A model generated the notes under the pieces. The model was not told the DNA's origin and made no database searches. It saw only the letters and a program-made list of their open reading frames with translations. From Bdellovibrionaceae bacterium UBA6502 (GTDB lineage Bacteria; Bdellovibrionota; Bdellovibrionia; Bdellovibrionales; UBA840): a stretch of 64,000 nt of DNA. Each line of letters starts with the position of its first letter. Positions within the stretch are counted from its first letter, which is position 1. The stretch is taken from the NCBI GenBank assembly GCA_002436415.1, contig DJMA01000032.1, positions 53,157 to 117,156 on the forward strand, written 5' to 3'. Shown in pieces: positions 27,620 through 35,906 of the stretch. The position numbers were made by a program, and so were the translations under genes.

Positions 27620-27631
27620 TTGACTAGTCAA
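27620..27631. promoter_or_regulatory. Palindrome upstream of dnaA
   Basis: TTGACTAGTCAA is a perfect 12-base palindrome centred about 20 bases before the dnaA ATG, in the divergent dnaA-rpmH gap. It could be an operator or part of the leader. No regulator is identifiable from the sequence. Confidence 0.35.
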
Positions 27632-27740
27632 TATCCCCAAATAAGTACCCAAATGACTACGCAAACTCAAGAAATGATAAAAGAATTGGGTATTTTACTC
27701 TGTGCTGTCTATATCAGCTTTTCAAAGTTTGTTCAAACAC

Positions 27741-27769
27741 TTGACATAACTAGGTGCCTTATGTTTTAT
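27741..27769 (+). promoter_or_regulatory. Probable sigma-70-type promoter for rpmH
   Basis: A consensus -35 TTGACA (27741-27746) is followed after 17 bases by TTTTAT (27764-27769, four of six matches). It lies about 72 bases before the rpmH start and drives the rightward rpmH-mnmG series. Confidence 0.65.
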
Positions 27770-27841
27770 AGCCTTTCCAATAAATTTGGAGTGTAATTGG
27801 CCCTTTGACGTAAATTAGTCGTATTTGTAGGAGCAGAGAGA

Positions 27842-27991
27842 ATGAAACGTACATATCAACCAAGCCGTAAAAAAAGAAAAACATCCCACGGATTCAGAAG
27901 TCGTATGGCAACGAAGTCTGGTCGTGACGTATTATCTAGAAGAAGAGCAAAAGGTCGTAAGAGATTAACTGTTACTACTGGTGGCAAGTAA
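27842..27991 (+). CDS. rpmH: Ribosomal protein L34
   Basis: A 49-residue, strongly basic large-subunit ribosomal protein. The sequence MKRTYQPSRKKRKTSHGFRS and the following RMATKSGRDVLSRRRAKGRK match L34 throughout, and the C-terminus is RLTVTTGGK. GGAG precedes the ATG by about eight bases. The gene heads the rightward origin operon; the TTG of rnpA follows three bases after the stop. Its spacing and order (rpmH-rnpA-yidD-yidC-jag-mnmE) are those of most bacterial origins. Confidence 0.98.
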   Translation: MKRTYQPSRKKRKTSHGFRSRMATKSGRDVLSRRRAKGRKRLTVTTGGK

Positions 27992-27994
27992 TCC

Positions 27995-28324
27995 TTGGTA
28001 ACTCTAAAGTCTCGTAAAGATTTTTTAAGCCTTCGCAAGAACTCACGTAAAAACTTTCTCAACGATTATTCAATGGTGGTTTATAAACCTAACCAAAAGG
28101 GAGAGTTGCGCGTGGGTTGGACTTTGTCTGCTAAAGTGGGCAAGGCAAACACTCGTAATAAAATAAAACGCTGGCTTAGATATTATTTCCGAAACTTGGA
28201 GAACCAGGATTCCATGCAAGGTTATGACCTTAATGTTATCTTCAGGAAATCTGATAAGATCAAAGAACTTAACTACCAAGAAGTCAAAAACAGTCTGGAC
28301 AAATTTACCCAGAATTTTCGATAA
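27995..28324 (+). CDS. rnpA: Ribonuclease P protein component
   Basis: The protein subunit of RNase P helps the catalytic RNA process tRNA 5' ends. 109 residues, basic. The conserved helix signature appears as ANTRNKIKRWLRYYFR, preceded by GWTLSAKVGKA; SRKDFLSLRKNSRK is at the N-terminus. The usual motif is K-R-N-R-x-K-R, so the first positions are slightly changed (NTRNKIKR). Translation most likely starts at TTG 27995; no ATG is available before the conserved region. It is immediately downstream of rpmH and overlapped by yidD. Confidence 0.93.
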   Translation: MVTLKSRKDFLSLRKNSRKNFLNDYSMVVYKPNQKGELRVGWTLSAKVGKANTRNKIKRWLRYYFRNLENQDSMQGYDLNVIFRKSDKIKELNYQEVKNSLDKFTQNFR

Positions 28325-28559
28325 AACTTTAAGATATTTAGCTATCTTTTTGATTAGCTTCTATCAGTCTGTATTTCGTTTTTGGTTTGGTGGAAGATGC
28401 CGTTTTGAGCCACATTGCTCAGAGTACGGCTTTTCTGCATTCAAAACCTACCCTTTTTTAACTGCATTAAAATTAACATTTAATAGAATTATGCGTTGTC
28501 GTCCAGGCCAAGAGTTTGGTTACGACCCTCTTCCTAAGGAGAAATGTTGTGGAAAATAA
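28224..28559 (+). CDS. yidD: Membrane protein insertion efficiency factor YidD
   Basis: YidD is a small membrane-associated protein that assists YidC. The conserved core LISFYQSVFRFWFGGRCRFE, then PHCSEYGFSAFKTY, the helix ALKLTFNRIMRCRP, and GYDPLP is present. The frame from ATG 28224 gives 111 residues but the first ~30 overlap rnpA by 101 bases and look unlike YidD. Conserved sequence begins near 28310. No good ribosome binding site or ATG is visible closer to it, so the start is uncertain. The 3' end overlaps the yidC start by 11 bases. Confidence 0.9.
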   Translation: MTLMLSSGNLIRSKNLTTKKSKTVWTNLPRIFDKTLRYLAIFLISFYQSVFRFWFGGRCRFEPHCSEYGFSAFKTYPFLTALKLTFNRIMRCRPGQEFGYDPLPKEKCCGK

Positions 28560-30150
28560 TCAAGGAAGCTTCCTCGATAAGAACACTATCATCGCGATTG
28601 TTTTAACCATTATAGTTTGGGTAGGTTGGAGCCAGTATATGGCAAAAAAATATCCAGAAGCGGAAAAAGAAGCCTTAATAGAAACGCTTGCCGGAAAAGA
28701 TTCTACCAAGATTGATGCTAATGTTAAGCAAAGTATTGAGGCAAACCTAGAACCTAGCCTTGATCAGTCTCAAAAAGAAGTAGCGGCAACTACTATTAAT
28801 AAAGATGTAAAGCCAGTGGTTTTTGATTTTCCTAAATTATCGTTCACTGTAAGTCCTTTAGGGATGGGTTTGAACGAGATTATTTTAAAAGACTATACAG
28901 ATAGAGAAGATAAAAACATTCAACTATCCGTTAGCTCTAAAACCTACTCTAATTTTGCAACAAAACTAGAGGGAAAAGACGAACTCTTATTTTTTGATCT
29001 AAAGAAAATTTCTGAGACGGAAGTAATCGGCGAAGGAAGTTTCGAGGGTGTTACTTACGAAAAGAAATATAAAATTAATCCTGAAACTTTTAGTATTGAT
29101 GCTAGCCTATCGGTAAAAGGCGAGAATACACTTCCTCAGTTTGAAACTCTTATAACTGAAAAAGCAAATGCTCCTGCAGCTTCGTCAATGTTAAGCCCAA
29201 GCATGGAAAAACAAGAAGTAATTGTTAAACACAAAGATGGTGATGATAGAGAAATCTTTAATAACCAAGAGCCTTTTGTAGGTGATTTTAATAGTGTTTA
29301 TATGGCCTCTCTTTCTAGTCATTACTTTGCTACGGCGGTAATGGATATGAGTGATGTTATTCCAAACTTTAAGGCCAATTACGATAAAGCAAATGAAACT
29401 ATGATTGGTAAATTGATCTATCCTAGTTTTGCAGGGACAAAAAGCTTAGACCTTAAATACAAATTATACTTCGGTCCTAAAGATGTAAGTACGCTTCAAT
29501 CCGTTAATGCAAACCTTTCTGAGCTGGTTGATTTTGGTATGTTTAGCTTTATTGCGGAGCCATTGTTGCGCTTAATGAAATGGTTTTATTCCTTCTTAGG
29601 TAACTGGGGTCTAGCGATTATTGCTTTAACAGTTCTGGTTCGTTTGGTGGTTTTACCATTCAACGTAATGTCTTATAAATCCATGTCTAAGATGCAGGCC
29701 ATTCAGCCAACTCTAAAAGCGGTTCGAGAAAAATATAAAGATGATCCTGTTCGAATGAATCAGGAGGTTATGGGTATCATGAAACAAGAAAAGGTAAACC
29801 CAGCTGGTGGTTGTTTACCAATGTTGTTGCAGTTCCCAATTTTTATCGCTCTTTATCGAGTATTAAGTGAAAGTATTGATTTATACAAAGCGCCTTTTGG
29901 TCTTTGGATTACAGATTTGAGTTTAAAAGATCCTTATTATGTGTTGCCAATTTTGATGGGTATCAGCATGTTTTTACAACAGAAGATTACTCCATCAACA
30001 ATGGATCCACAGCAACAAAAGGTAATGGCTTTTATGCCAATAGTATTTAGTTTGTTAATGATATCTCTACCGAGTGGTCTTACTTTGTATATTTTTGTAA
30101 GTACGATTTTCGGAGTTATTCAACAGCAATTGTTCATGAAAAAAGCGTAA
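28549..30150 (+). CDS. yidC: Membrane protein insertase YidC
   Basis: YidC inserts and folds inner-membrane proteins, alone or with SecYEG; c subunits of ATP synthase are typical clients. 533 residues from GTG 28549, which has AAGGAG eight bases upstream. There is an N-terminal membrane anchor (TIIAIVLTIIVWVGWSQYMA), then a periplasmic beta domain up to about residue 320. The conserved 60-kDa insertase core follows (GNWGLAIIALTVLVRLVVLP, NPAGGCLPMLLQFPIFIALY, PSGLTLYIFVSTIFGVIQQ). This is the Gram-negative form with the large periplasmic domain. Confidence 0.97.
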   Translation: MENNQGSFLDKNTIIAIVLTIIVWVGWSQYMAKKYPEAEKEALIETLAGKDSTKIDANVKQSIEANLEPSLDQSQKEVAATTINKDVKPVVFDFPKLSFTVSPLGMGLNEIILKDYTDREDKNIQLSVSSKTYSNFATKLEGKDELLFFDLKKISETEVIGEGSFEGVTYEKKYKINPETFSIDASLSVKGENTLPQFETLITEKANAPAASSMLSPSMEKQEVIVKHKDGDDREIFNNQEPFVGDFNSVYMASLSSHYFATAVMDMSDVIPNFKANYDKANETMIGKLIYPSFAGTKSLDLKYKLYFGPKDVSTLQSVNANLSELVDFGMFSFIAEPLLRLMKWFYSFLGNWGLAIIALTVLVRLVVLPFNVMSYKSMSKMQAIQPTLKAVREKYKDDPVRMNQEVMGIMKQEKVNPAGGCLPMLLQFPIFIALYRVLSESIDLYKAPFGLWITDLSLKDPYYVLPILMGISMFLQQKITPSTMDPQQQKVMAFMPIVFSLLMISLPSGLTLYIFVSTIFGVIQQQLFMKKA

Positions 30151-30166
30151 ATGGGAGGAGAGTAAG

Positions 30167-30712
30167 ATGAGTTTCTTAAAAAAGCTTTTTGGATTTGGTG
30201 GTGGTAAACAAGACGGTGTTATCGGTTTAATCGATGATACTCTTCATGAGTTGAGTGAGAAAGCTGGTTTGAATTTCAGCTATGAAATTTATGAAAAAGA
30301 AGATTCAATTCACGTAGATTTAAATGGTGAAGAAAACAAAATGATCAAAGCGAAAGATGGGCAGCTTTTAGATGGCATTCAATTTTTCGTAAAACGTGTG
30401 GTTCAACATAAGTTTAAAGAAAATGTTCCTAACATTGTTTTTGATTGTGATGGGTTCAGAGAAGATGCTGATAAGGCTTTAGTCGAGTTAGCAGAAAAAT
30501 TAAAAGGCATAGCGATTGAGAAAAATCGTTCAGTTTATTTTAGAGCTTTGCCTCCGCGTGACCGTCGTGTAATTCACCAACACCTCGCTCAAGATGAGAG
30601 AGTGATTTCTAAATCAATTGGTGATGGTCTTTATAAAAAGATCAAAGTTTTTCCAGCTAAAGGAAAACGTAAAAACAACCAAAACAACAACAATCAAAAG
30701 TCAGCGAATTAA
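30167..30712 (+). CDS. jag: KH/R3H RNA-binding protein (KhpB/Jag-like)
   Basis: 181 residues. A KH-like domain (LNGEENKMIKAKDGQLLDGIQ, about 50-95) is followed by an R3H domain (about 115-165: YFRALPPRDRRVIHQHLAQD and ERVISKSIGDGLYKKIKV), and a basic Asn/Lys-rich tail. The Jag N-terminal domain seen in Firmicutes is absent; the first ~17 residues are just a hydrophobic/Gly segment. KhpB proteins bind RNA and influence cell envelope growth and division in Gram-positives; the role in Gram-negatives is less clear. GGGAGGAG precedes the ATG. Position between yidC and mnmE is standard. Confidence 0.9.
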   Translation: MSFLKKLFGFGGGKQDGVIGLIDDTLHELSEKAGLNFSYEIYEKEDSIHVDLNGEENKMIKAKDGQLLDGIQFFVKRVVQHKFKENVPNIVFDCDGFREDADKALVELAEKLKGIAIEKNRSVYFRALPPRDRRVIHQHLAQDERVISKSIGDGLYKKIKVFPAKGKRKNNQNNNNQKSAN

Positions 30713-30717
30713 TAATC

Positions 30718-32142
30718 ATGGGACTGGATTTTATAGATAGTCAGTCCACGATTTGTGCACAGGCAACCCCACCGGGCCGAAGCGGGGTTGCTGTGATTCG
30801 AATGAGTGGCCCTGATTCAGAATCAATTATCAAAAAATTAGCACCCAAGTTAAAGAAGCCTCTTGAAAGCCATAAGCTTTATTATTGCAAACTGGTGCAT
30901 CCAAAAACAAAAGAAGAAATCGATGAAGTCCTGGTGAGTTTTTTCTCAGAGGGCAGATCTTATACAGGCGAAGAGTCTGTAGAGATTTCTTGTCATGGTA
31001 GCCCCACAGTTTGTTCAAAAGTTTTAAAAAGCCTAATTGAAGCTGGTGCCAAAACGGCTGGTCCGGGAGAGTTCACTTATAGAGCTTTCATGAATCAAAA
31101 GATTGATTTGGTCCAGGCTGAGAGTGTTTTGTCTTTGATCGAGTCTCACTCAGATAAAAGTGCAGCCCTTGCTTTGAGGCAATTGGACGGTCAATTATCT
31201 ACTGTTTTGTCCGATTTAGAGGATAAAATCACCTATCTTTTGGCCAATTTTGAAGCCTCAATCGACTTTACAGAAGAAGATATTGAGATCGTAAATTATC
31301 AAGCTGCCTCGGGTTCTGTTTCTAAGATATTAGAATCAATAGATAACTTATTAACTAGCTATAAATCTGGACGTGCTATTAAAGACGGTGTTCAAGTAGC
31401 CTTGGTTGGTAAGCCTAATGCAGGTAAAAGCTCTTTATTAAATGCTATTTTATCTGAAGAAAAAGCTATTGTATCTGATGTTCCTGGTACCACTAGAGAT
31501 GTAGTCGAAGCGACTATTCAAATTAATGGAATGACTATTCATTTATTTGATACTGCTGGAATTAGAGAGACCTCTGATCAAATTGAGCAAATGGGTATTC
31601 AACGTAGTGAACAAACCATTGAGAAGGCAGATATTGTCTTACTTCTCTACCCTGCTGATCAATCCATTGATCAAATGGATACTCAGGTTTTTGAAAAATA
31701 TCCTAATAAAAACATACATTTAGTGGTTTCAAAGGCTGATTTGACTAGTCAATCTACTCAAAACAAGTCTGAGTATTTAGAGGCTTTATATAAATTTCAA
31801 GATAAGCCAGATAATCAGGACAAAGCCCAGGATAAAGTGTTATTTTGCAGCTCGGTTTCCACGGGTGGGCTTGATCAAGTGACTAGTCTATTGAATGACT
31901 ACTCAAAATCATTTCACTTTGAGAACTCTGGGATTTTGCAACAAGCTAGGCATTTTGAATTGCTTTCAGTTGTGAATGGCCACTTAGAAAGAGCTAAAGA
32001 CTTGATTGATTTAAATGAGTCAGCTGAGTTTATAAGCTTTGAGATGCATGAGGCTATTTTTAAAATCCACGAAGTTCTTGGAAAACGCTTTGATGATGAA
32101 GTGATGGATAGGGTTTTTAAAGAATTCTGCATAGGAAAATAA
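30718..32142 (+). CDS. mnmE: tRNA modification GTPase MnmE
   Basis: MnmE works with MnmG to add carboxymethylaminomethyl groups to wobble uridine 34. 474 residues. The N-terminal formyl-THF domain begins with TICAQATPPGRSGVAVIRMS. The embedded GTPase has G1 GKPNAGKSSLLNAI (about 230), G2/G3 DVPGTTRDVVE and DTAGIRET, G4 SKAD. The C-terminus is the canonical FCIGK. The stop overlaps the mnmG ATG by one base (TAATG), so both are coupled. Confidence 0.97.
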   Translation: MGLDFIDSQSTICAQATPPGRSGVAVIRMSGPDSESIIKKLAPKLKKPLESHKLYYCKLVHPKTKEEIDEVLVSFFSEGRSYTGEESVEISCHGSPTVCSKVLKSLIEAGAKTAGPGEFTYRAFMNQKIDLVQAESVLSLIESHSDKSAALALRQLDGQLSTVLSDLEDKITYLLANFEASIDFTEEDIEIVNYQAASGSVSKILESIDNLLTSYKSGRAIKDGVQVALVGKPNAGKSSLLNAILSEEKAIVSDVPGTTRDVVEATIQINGMTIHLFDTAGIRETSDQIEQMGIQRSEQTIEKADIVLLLYPADQSIDQMDTQVFEKYPNKNIHLVVSKADLTSQSTQNKSEYLEALYKFQDKPDNQDKAQDKVLFCSSVSTGGLDQVTSLLNDYSKSFHFENSGILQQARHFELLSVVNGHLERAKDLIDLNESAEFISFEMHEAIFKIHEVLGKRFDDEVMDRVFKEFCIGK

Positions 32143-34019
32143 TGAATCATTTTGATGTTATAGTTGTAGGTGCTGGACATGCTGGAGTGGAAGCTGCCTT
32201 AGCGGCGGCTCGTATTGGTGTTTCGACTTTGGTAGTTACCACTAATTTAGAACGAATTGGTTATATGAGTTGTAACCCATCCATCGGTGGACTTGGCAAA
32301 GGACATATGGTTAAGGAAATTGATGTTCTTGGTGGTCTAATGGGCTATGCAGCTGATCAAAACTGTGTTCAATTTAAACGCTTAAACTCTAGAAAAGGTC
32401 CTGCAGTACGTGGAACTCGTATGCAGGAAGATAAAGATAAGTACTGTAAATTTGTAGGGAATTTTCTAACAAATCATCCAAACATGAAAGTTCTAGAGGA
32501 AGAAGTTAAAGCCTTAGTTCTAGAAGAAGATGTTTGTCGTGGTGTTGTTCTTGGCGATGGTTCAAAAGTTTTAGCAAAGTCAGTTGTTATTACTACGGGT
32601 ACTTTTATGAATGCAGTAATGCATATAGGTACTAAGAAAATTTCTGGGGGAAGAGTTGGTGATAAAGCTAGTATTGGGCTTTCTGATCAATTAGATGATT
32701 TTGGATTTGAAGTAACTAGATTAAAAACAGGTACACCACCTCGTTTGAAGCGTTCAAGCATTGATTTTTCAAAAACTACTGAAGAGTTTGGTGATTCTAC
32801 TTTTATTCCTTTTAGTTACAGGTCTGAAGCTGAGCTTAAGTTAAAACAAATTAGCTGTTATTTGACTTATACCAACGAAAAAACCCATGAAATTATTAAC
32901 AAAAACATCCATTTATCCCCTATGTTTTCGGGGGAAATCACTGGTACTGGTCCACGCTACTGCCCAAGTATCGAAGACAAGATTACTCGTTTCTCTGATA
33001 AACCAAAACATCAAAGCTTCTTAGAGCCTGAGGGTGTTGATTCGGATATCATTTATCTACAAGGCATATCCACTAGTTTACCTGAAGATGTACAAATGGA
33101 GTTTTTAAGAACCATTGATGGCCTTGAAAATGTTGAAGTTATTCGTCCAGGCTATGCAGTTGAATATGATTTTGTGAACCCTACTCAGTTAAATAGAAAC
33201 TTAGAGACTAAAAAAATTAAGAATTTATTTTTAGCCGGGCAAATTAACGGAACAAGTGGTTATGAAGAAGCTGCTGGACAGGGTTTAGTTGCTGGCGTTA
33301 ATGCGGCTAATAAAGTTTTAGACCGTGAAGACTTCATTTTAGATCGCTTTGAATCTTATATTGGTGTTTTGATTGATGACCTCGTTACTAAGGGAACAAA
33401 AGAACCTTATAGAATGTTTACTTCACGAGCTGAACACAGATTAATGCTTAGAGAAGATAACGCGATGGAGAGGTTGTTCAAAAAGGCTACTCAATTTGGT
33501 CTTTTGAATACTTTGGATAGGGCCAAGGCCGAGGAATTGATTAGCCAACAAAATTCCTATTATGACTATTTAAATAGTCAGGTAATCAATCCGACTAAGG
33601 AAGTGAATAGTCTGCTTAGTCAAAATGAAATAACGCAGATAGTCAAGCCCTACTCTTTAGCTGAATTATTACGCAGACCAGAGGTTGGTTCCGAAAAGCT
33701 TAGAACTTTGGGATATGAAGTGCCTTTAGAGTTTCAAGTTTACGATCCGGTAGAAATAAAAATTAAGTACAAAGGTTATATTGATAGACAGAATGAATTG
33801 ATCAGACAGGCTTCAAAACTAGAAGGTTTAAAACTTCCAAAAGATTTATCTTATAAATCAGTGAAAGGTCTTTCTAATGAAGAGATTGAAAAGTTGATTT
33901 CTGTTCAGCCTGAAACACTTGGTCAGGCCAGTAGAATTTCAGGGGTTAACCCCTCTGCCATTCAAGCCTTGATGATTTACTTAAAGGCCTACCAACCACC
34001 TAAAAGTTTAAGGCATTAG
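32142..34019 (+). CDS. mnmG: tRNA uridine-34 modification enzyme MnmG (GidA)
   Basis: FAD-dependent partner of MnmE. 625 residues of normal length. The FAD-binding N-terminus (VVGAGHAGVEAALAAARIGV) and the conserved blocks CNPSIGGLGKGHMVKEIDVL, QFKRLNSRKGPAVRGTRMQ, TGTFMNAVMHIG, SGRVGD-like GGRVGDKA, LKTGTPPRL, PRYCPSIEDKI, FLAGQINGTSGYEEAAGQG, and MFTSRAEHRLMLREDNA are all there. The C-terminal helical domain ends in QALMIYLKAY. rsmG normally comes next; here it does not. A parS site is 34 bases past the stop. Confidence 0.98.
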   Translation: MNHFDVIVVGAGHAGVEAALAAARIGVSTLVVTTNLERIGYMSCNPSIGGLGKGHMVKEIDVLGGLMGYAADQNCVQFKRLNSRKGPAVRGTRMQEDKDKYCKFVGNFLTNHPNMKVLEEEVKALVLEEDVCRGVVLGDGSKVLAKSVVITTGTFMNAVMHIGTKKISGGRVGDKASIGLSDQLDDFGFEVTRLKTGTPPRLKRSSIDFSKTTEEFGDSTFIPFSYRSEAELKLKQISCYLTYTNEKTHEIINKNIHLSPMFSGEITGTGPRYCPSIEDKITRFSDKPKHQSFLEPEGVDSDIIYLQGISTSLPEDVQMEFLRTIDGLENVEVIRPGYAVEYDFVNPTQLNRNLETKKIKNLFLAGQINGTSGYEEAAGQGLVAGVNAANKVLDREDFILDRFESYIGVLIDDLVTKGTKEPYRMFTSRAEHRLMLREDNAMERLFKKATQFGLLNTLDRAKAEELISQQNSYYDYLNSQVINPTKEVNSLLSQNEITQIVKPYSLAELLRRPEVGSEKLRTLGYEVPLEFQVYDPVEIKIKYKGYIDRQNELIRQASKLEGLKLPKDLSYKSVKGLSNEEIEKLISVQPETLGQASRISGVNPSAIQALMIYLKAYQPPKSLRH

Positions 34020-34048
34020 TTTTTGTCCAATTTCATTTTAGTGTTTTT

Positions 34049-34072
34049 AGAATGTTCCACGTGGAACATTCT
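34049..34072. other. parS: parS site 1 (perfect)
   Basis: TGTTCCACGTGGAACA at 34053-34068 is a perfect 16-base palindrome that fits TGTTNCACGTGNAACA; here the palindrome extends to 24 bases. Known function: ParB nucleation site for chromosome segregation. Confidence 0.92.
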
Positions 34073-34100
34073 TTTTGATTTCCACGAATGCGATATAAAT

Positions 34101-34116
34101 TGTTCCACGTGGAACA
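34101..34116. other. parS: parS site 2 (perfect)
   Basis: A second perfect TGTTCCACGTGGAACA, 32 bases after site 1. Same expected role in ParB loading. Confidence 0.92.
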
Positions 34117-34262
34117 CAAAAATATCCCATATACTTTTATTTTTAGAAGCCAAATAGATATATTTTAAATTGCGTCTAAAAAAACGATTCATTTTCACGC
34201 GCGAGATTTAAGGCTGAGATAAAAATATCTAGTTTTAGGCTGAAAAAGCCCTTTTTTGGTCG

Positions 34263-34360
34263 AAAAACAGTAAAAATACACTGTTTTTAGCATAAAATCG
34301 GCGAAAAAATGCTAAAAATAGCCTATTTTTGACTGTTTTTAGCTAAATTACTCTAAAAAC
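34263..34360. repeat. Nested inverted repeats built on CTAAAAA / TTTTTAG
   Basis: Visible pairs are: AAAAACAGT/ACTGTTTTT (34263-34271 with 34280-34288), TTTTTAGCAT/ATGCTAAAAA (34284-34293 with 34309-34318), AAAAATAG/CTATTTTT (34314-34321 with 34323-34330), and GTTTTTAG/CTAAAAAC (34335-34342 with 34353-34360). ACTGTTTTTAGC occurs twice in direct orientation (34280-34291, 34332-34343). The patch is AT-rich, noncoding, and lies between parS sites 2 and 3. It could bind a protein repeatedly or terminate mnmG transcripts; the several overlapping arms make a simple terminator unlikely. Confidence 0.7.
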
Positions 34361-34384
34361 GCCAGATTATTTTCACTAGGCAGA

Positions 34385-34400
34385 TGTTCCACGTGGAACT
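34385..34400. other. parS: parS-like site 3 (one mismatch)
   Basis: TGTTCCACGTGGAACT: 15 of 16 bases as in sites 1 and 2. It lies immediately downstream of the small lipoprotein gene's stop. Confidence 0.85.
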
Positions 34401-34403
34401 ATT

Positions 34404-34868
34404 TTATTTTTCATTGATTTGTTGTGCTATTTTTTCTGAATCCCATTTTCTAGGGGCATTTTTTAATCTTTGATTCAATTCATACCTATACATAGTTGTG
34501 GCGCTAGGCCACTCGTCGCCGTATCCATTATTCCATGCTCTAATATAACTATTCTTCGCAGCATACTTTCTGTTAATTAAATGGAGGTTATAATAGTGGA
34601 GCAATTGTTCTGCTTTTTTAAGGTTTTTGCTAGAGGTCCAATACTTTTGCCAAAAATCTTTAGACTGCCGCGTATAGGGTTCTATAAATTTTAAGTTCTC
34701 TTTATTTTGTTCAACTTCTTTTGTGAGTTCTTTGACCTTGGCTTCTTGGGCTTTTAATTTTTTGGAAATATCCTGATAGATCGGATCGCGTAATTCCGGA
34801 GCAGGGTCAGGTTTACTGCACCCCATAAAAAGAAAGCCTATGATAAAAAAGAGTAGAATTTTTTTCAT
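34404..34868 (-). CDS. Small coiled-coil lipoprotein
   Basis: 154 residues. The signal peptide (MKKILLFFIIGFLFMGCSKP) has the lipobox FMGC. A Lys/Glu-rich coiled coil (about 33-60: KKLKAQEAKVKELTKEVEQN) is followed by an aromatic-rich segment (DFWQKYWTSSKNLKKAEQLL, YAAKNSYIRAWNNGYGDEWP). I do not recognise a family. It is on the opposite strand to its neighbours and occupies the mnmG-parA gap where rsmG usually sits. parS-like sites lie at both ends, so any ParB spreading would cover it. Confidence 0.8.
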   Translation of the reverse strand: MKKILLFFIIGFLFMGCSKPDPAPELRDPIYQDISKKLKAQEAKVKELTKEVEQNKENLKFIEPYTRQSKDFWQKYWTSSKNLKKAEQLLHYYNLHLINRKYAAKNSYIRAWNNGYGDEWPSATTMYRYELNQRLKNAPRKWDSEKIAQQINEK

Positions 34869-34924
34869 TTGATACTAATATCGGTATGTAATTATTTTTA
34901 CTTAAATAATTAATAAAAACAAAA

Positions 34925-34940
34925 CGTTCCACGTGGAACA
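34925..34940. other. parS: parS-like site 4 (one mismatch), upstream of parA
   Basis: CGTTCCACGTGGAACA, 15 of 16 bases matching. It sits 15 bases before the parA ATG, so ParB binding here could also control parAB transcription. Confidence 0.85.
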
Positions 34941-34955
34941 TTCGAGGTAAAGAAT

Positions 34956-35906
34956 ATGGCTAGAGTAATTTGCATCGCCAACCAAAAAGGTGGAGTTGGC
35001 AAGACGACAACTAGTGTGAACCTATCCGCTGCATTAGCAAAAATGAAGCGAAAGGTTTTGTTAGTAGATATGGACCCTCAAGGAAATGCCAGTTCTGGTT
35101 TAGGGGTTAAACGACACGACGCAGAAGATTCAACTGCTTATGATGTCTTAATTGGAGACCAGAGCATTGAAGAGGCAAGAGTTGAAACTGAGGTAAAAGG
35201 TCTGCACGTTATTGTGGCAACTCCAGATTTAGTTGGAGCAGAGATTGAATTGGTTGATGCTCCGCGTCGAGAGCAAAGACTTAAAGAAGCTATTGCTGAG
35301 GTTGCCGATTATTACGACTACGTAATTATCGATTGTCCTCCTAGCCTGGGTTTACTTACTTTAAATTCAATGACGGCGGCTGATTCATTTATCGTTCCTC
35401 TACAGTGTGAGTACTATGCACTAGAAGGTTTAAGCCAACTATTAAATACAGCGGGAATTATTAAAAAGAATTTAAACCCAAGATTAAAAATCGAAGGGAT
35501 TGTTCTTACTATGTTTGATACACGTAACAACCTTTCTCATCAGGTAGTTCAAGAGATTCAAACTCATTTCGGTGACAAAGTTTTTAAAGCAGTGATTCCG
35601 AGAAACGTTCGTTTGAGTGAAGCACCTTCATATGGACAAGCAATTTCAGATTATGATCCTAAATCGGTAGGGGCTGTTCGCTACAATTCTTTAGCTAAGG
35701 AATTAGACGAGAGAGTCTTTGGCGAAAAAGAAGCTGATAAGAATGAAAAGTTAAATGCTTTAGTGGAGAAGGCTGAGAAAACTAGCGCTCCAGAAAATAA
35801 TAATGAAGATGCTGAAATTGATAATAATGATGCAGACGATACTTTTGTTGAACCTGCTATTTCTATGAATCCTGGGGAAGAATCTGAAGAGGTAGATCGT
35901 GGCTAG
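34956..35906 (+). CDS. parA: Chromosome partitioning ATPase ParA
   Basis: ParA is a deviant-Walker ATPase that moves ParB-parS complexes along the nucleoid. 316 residues. Deviant Walker A KGGVGKTTTSVNLSAAL (about 10-26), VDMDPQGNASSGLG, and DYVIIDCPPSLGLLTLN are intact; the C-terminal part of the core includes VRLSEAPSYGQAISDYDPKS. After residue about 250 there is an acidic, Asn/Asp/Glu-rich tail of about 60 residues that standard ParA proteins (about 255-265) lack. GAGGTAAAG precedes the ATG. Its stop overlaps the parB start by eight bases. Confidence 0.96.
   Translation: MARVICIANQKGGVGKTTTSVNLSAALAKMKRKVLLVDMDPQGNASSGLGVKRHDAEDSTAYDVLIGDQSIEEARVETEVKGLHVIVATPDLVGAEIELVDAPRREQRLKEAIAEVADYYDYVIIDCPPSLGLLTLNSMTAADSFIVPLQCEYYALEGLSQLLNTAGIIKKNLNPRLKIEGIVLTMFDTRNNLSHQVVQEIQTHFGDKVFKAVIPRNVRLSEAPSYGQAISDYDPKSVGAVRYNSLAKELDERVFGEKEADKNEKLNALVEKAEKTSAPENNNEDAEIDNNDADDTFVEPAISMNPGEESEEVDRG

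Noticed and set aside
34020..34403. The mnmG-parA gap as a second origin
   Set aside because: It has parS sites and repeats but I found no DnaA-box-like 9-mers; the dnaN-dnaA gap fits much better.
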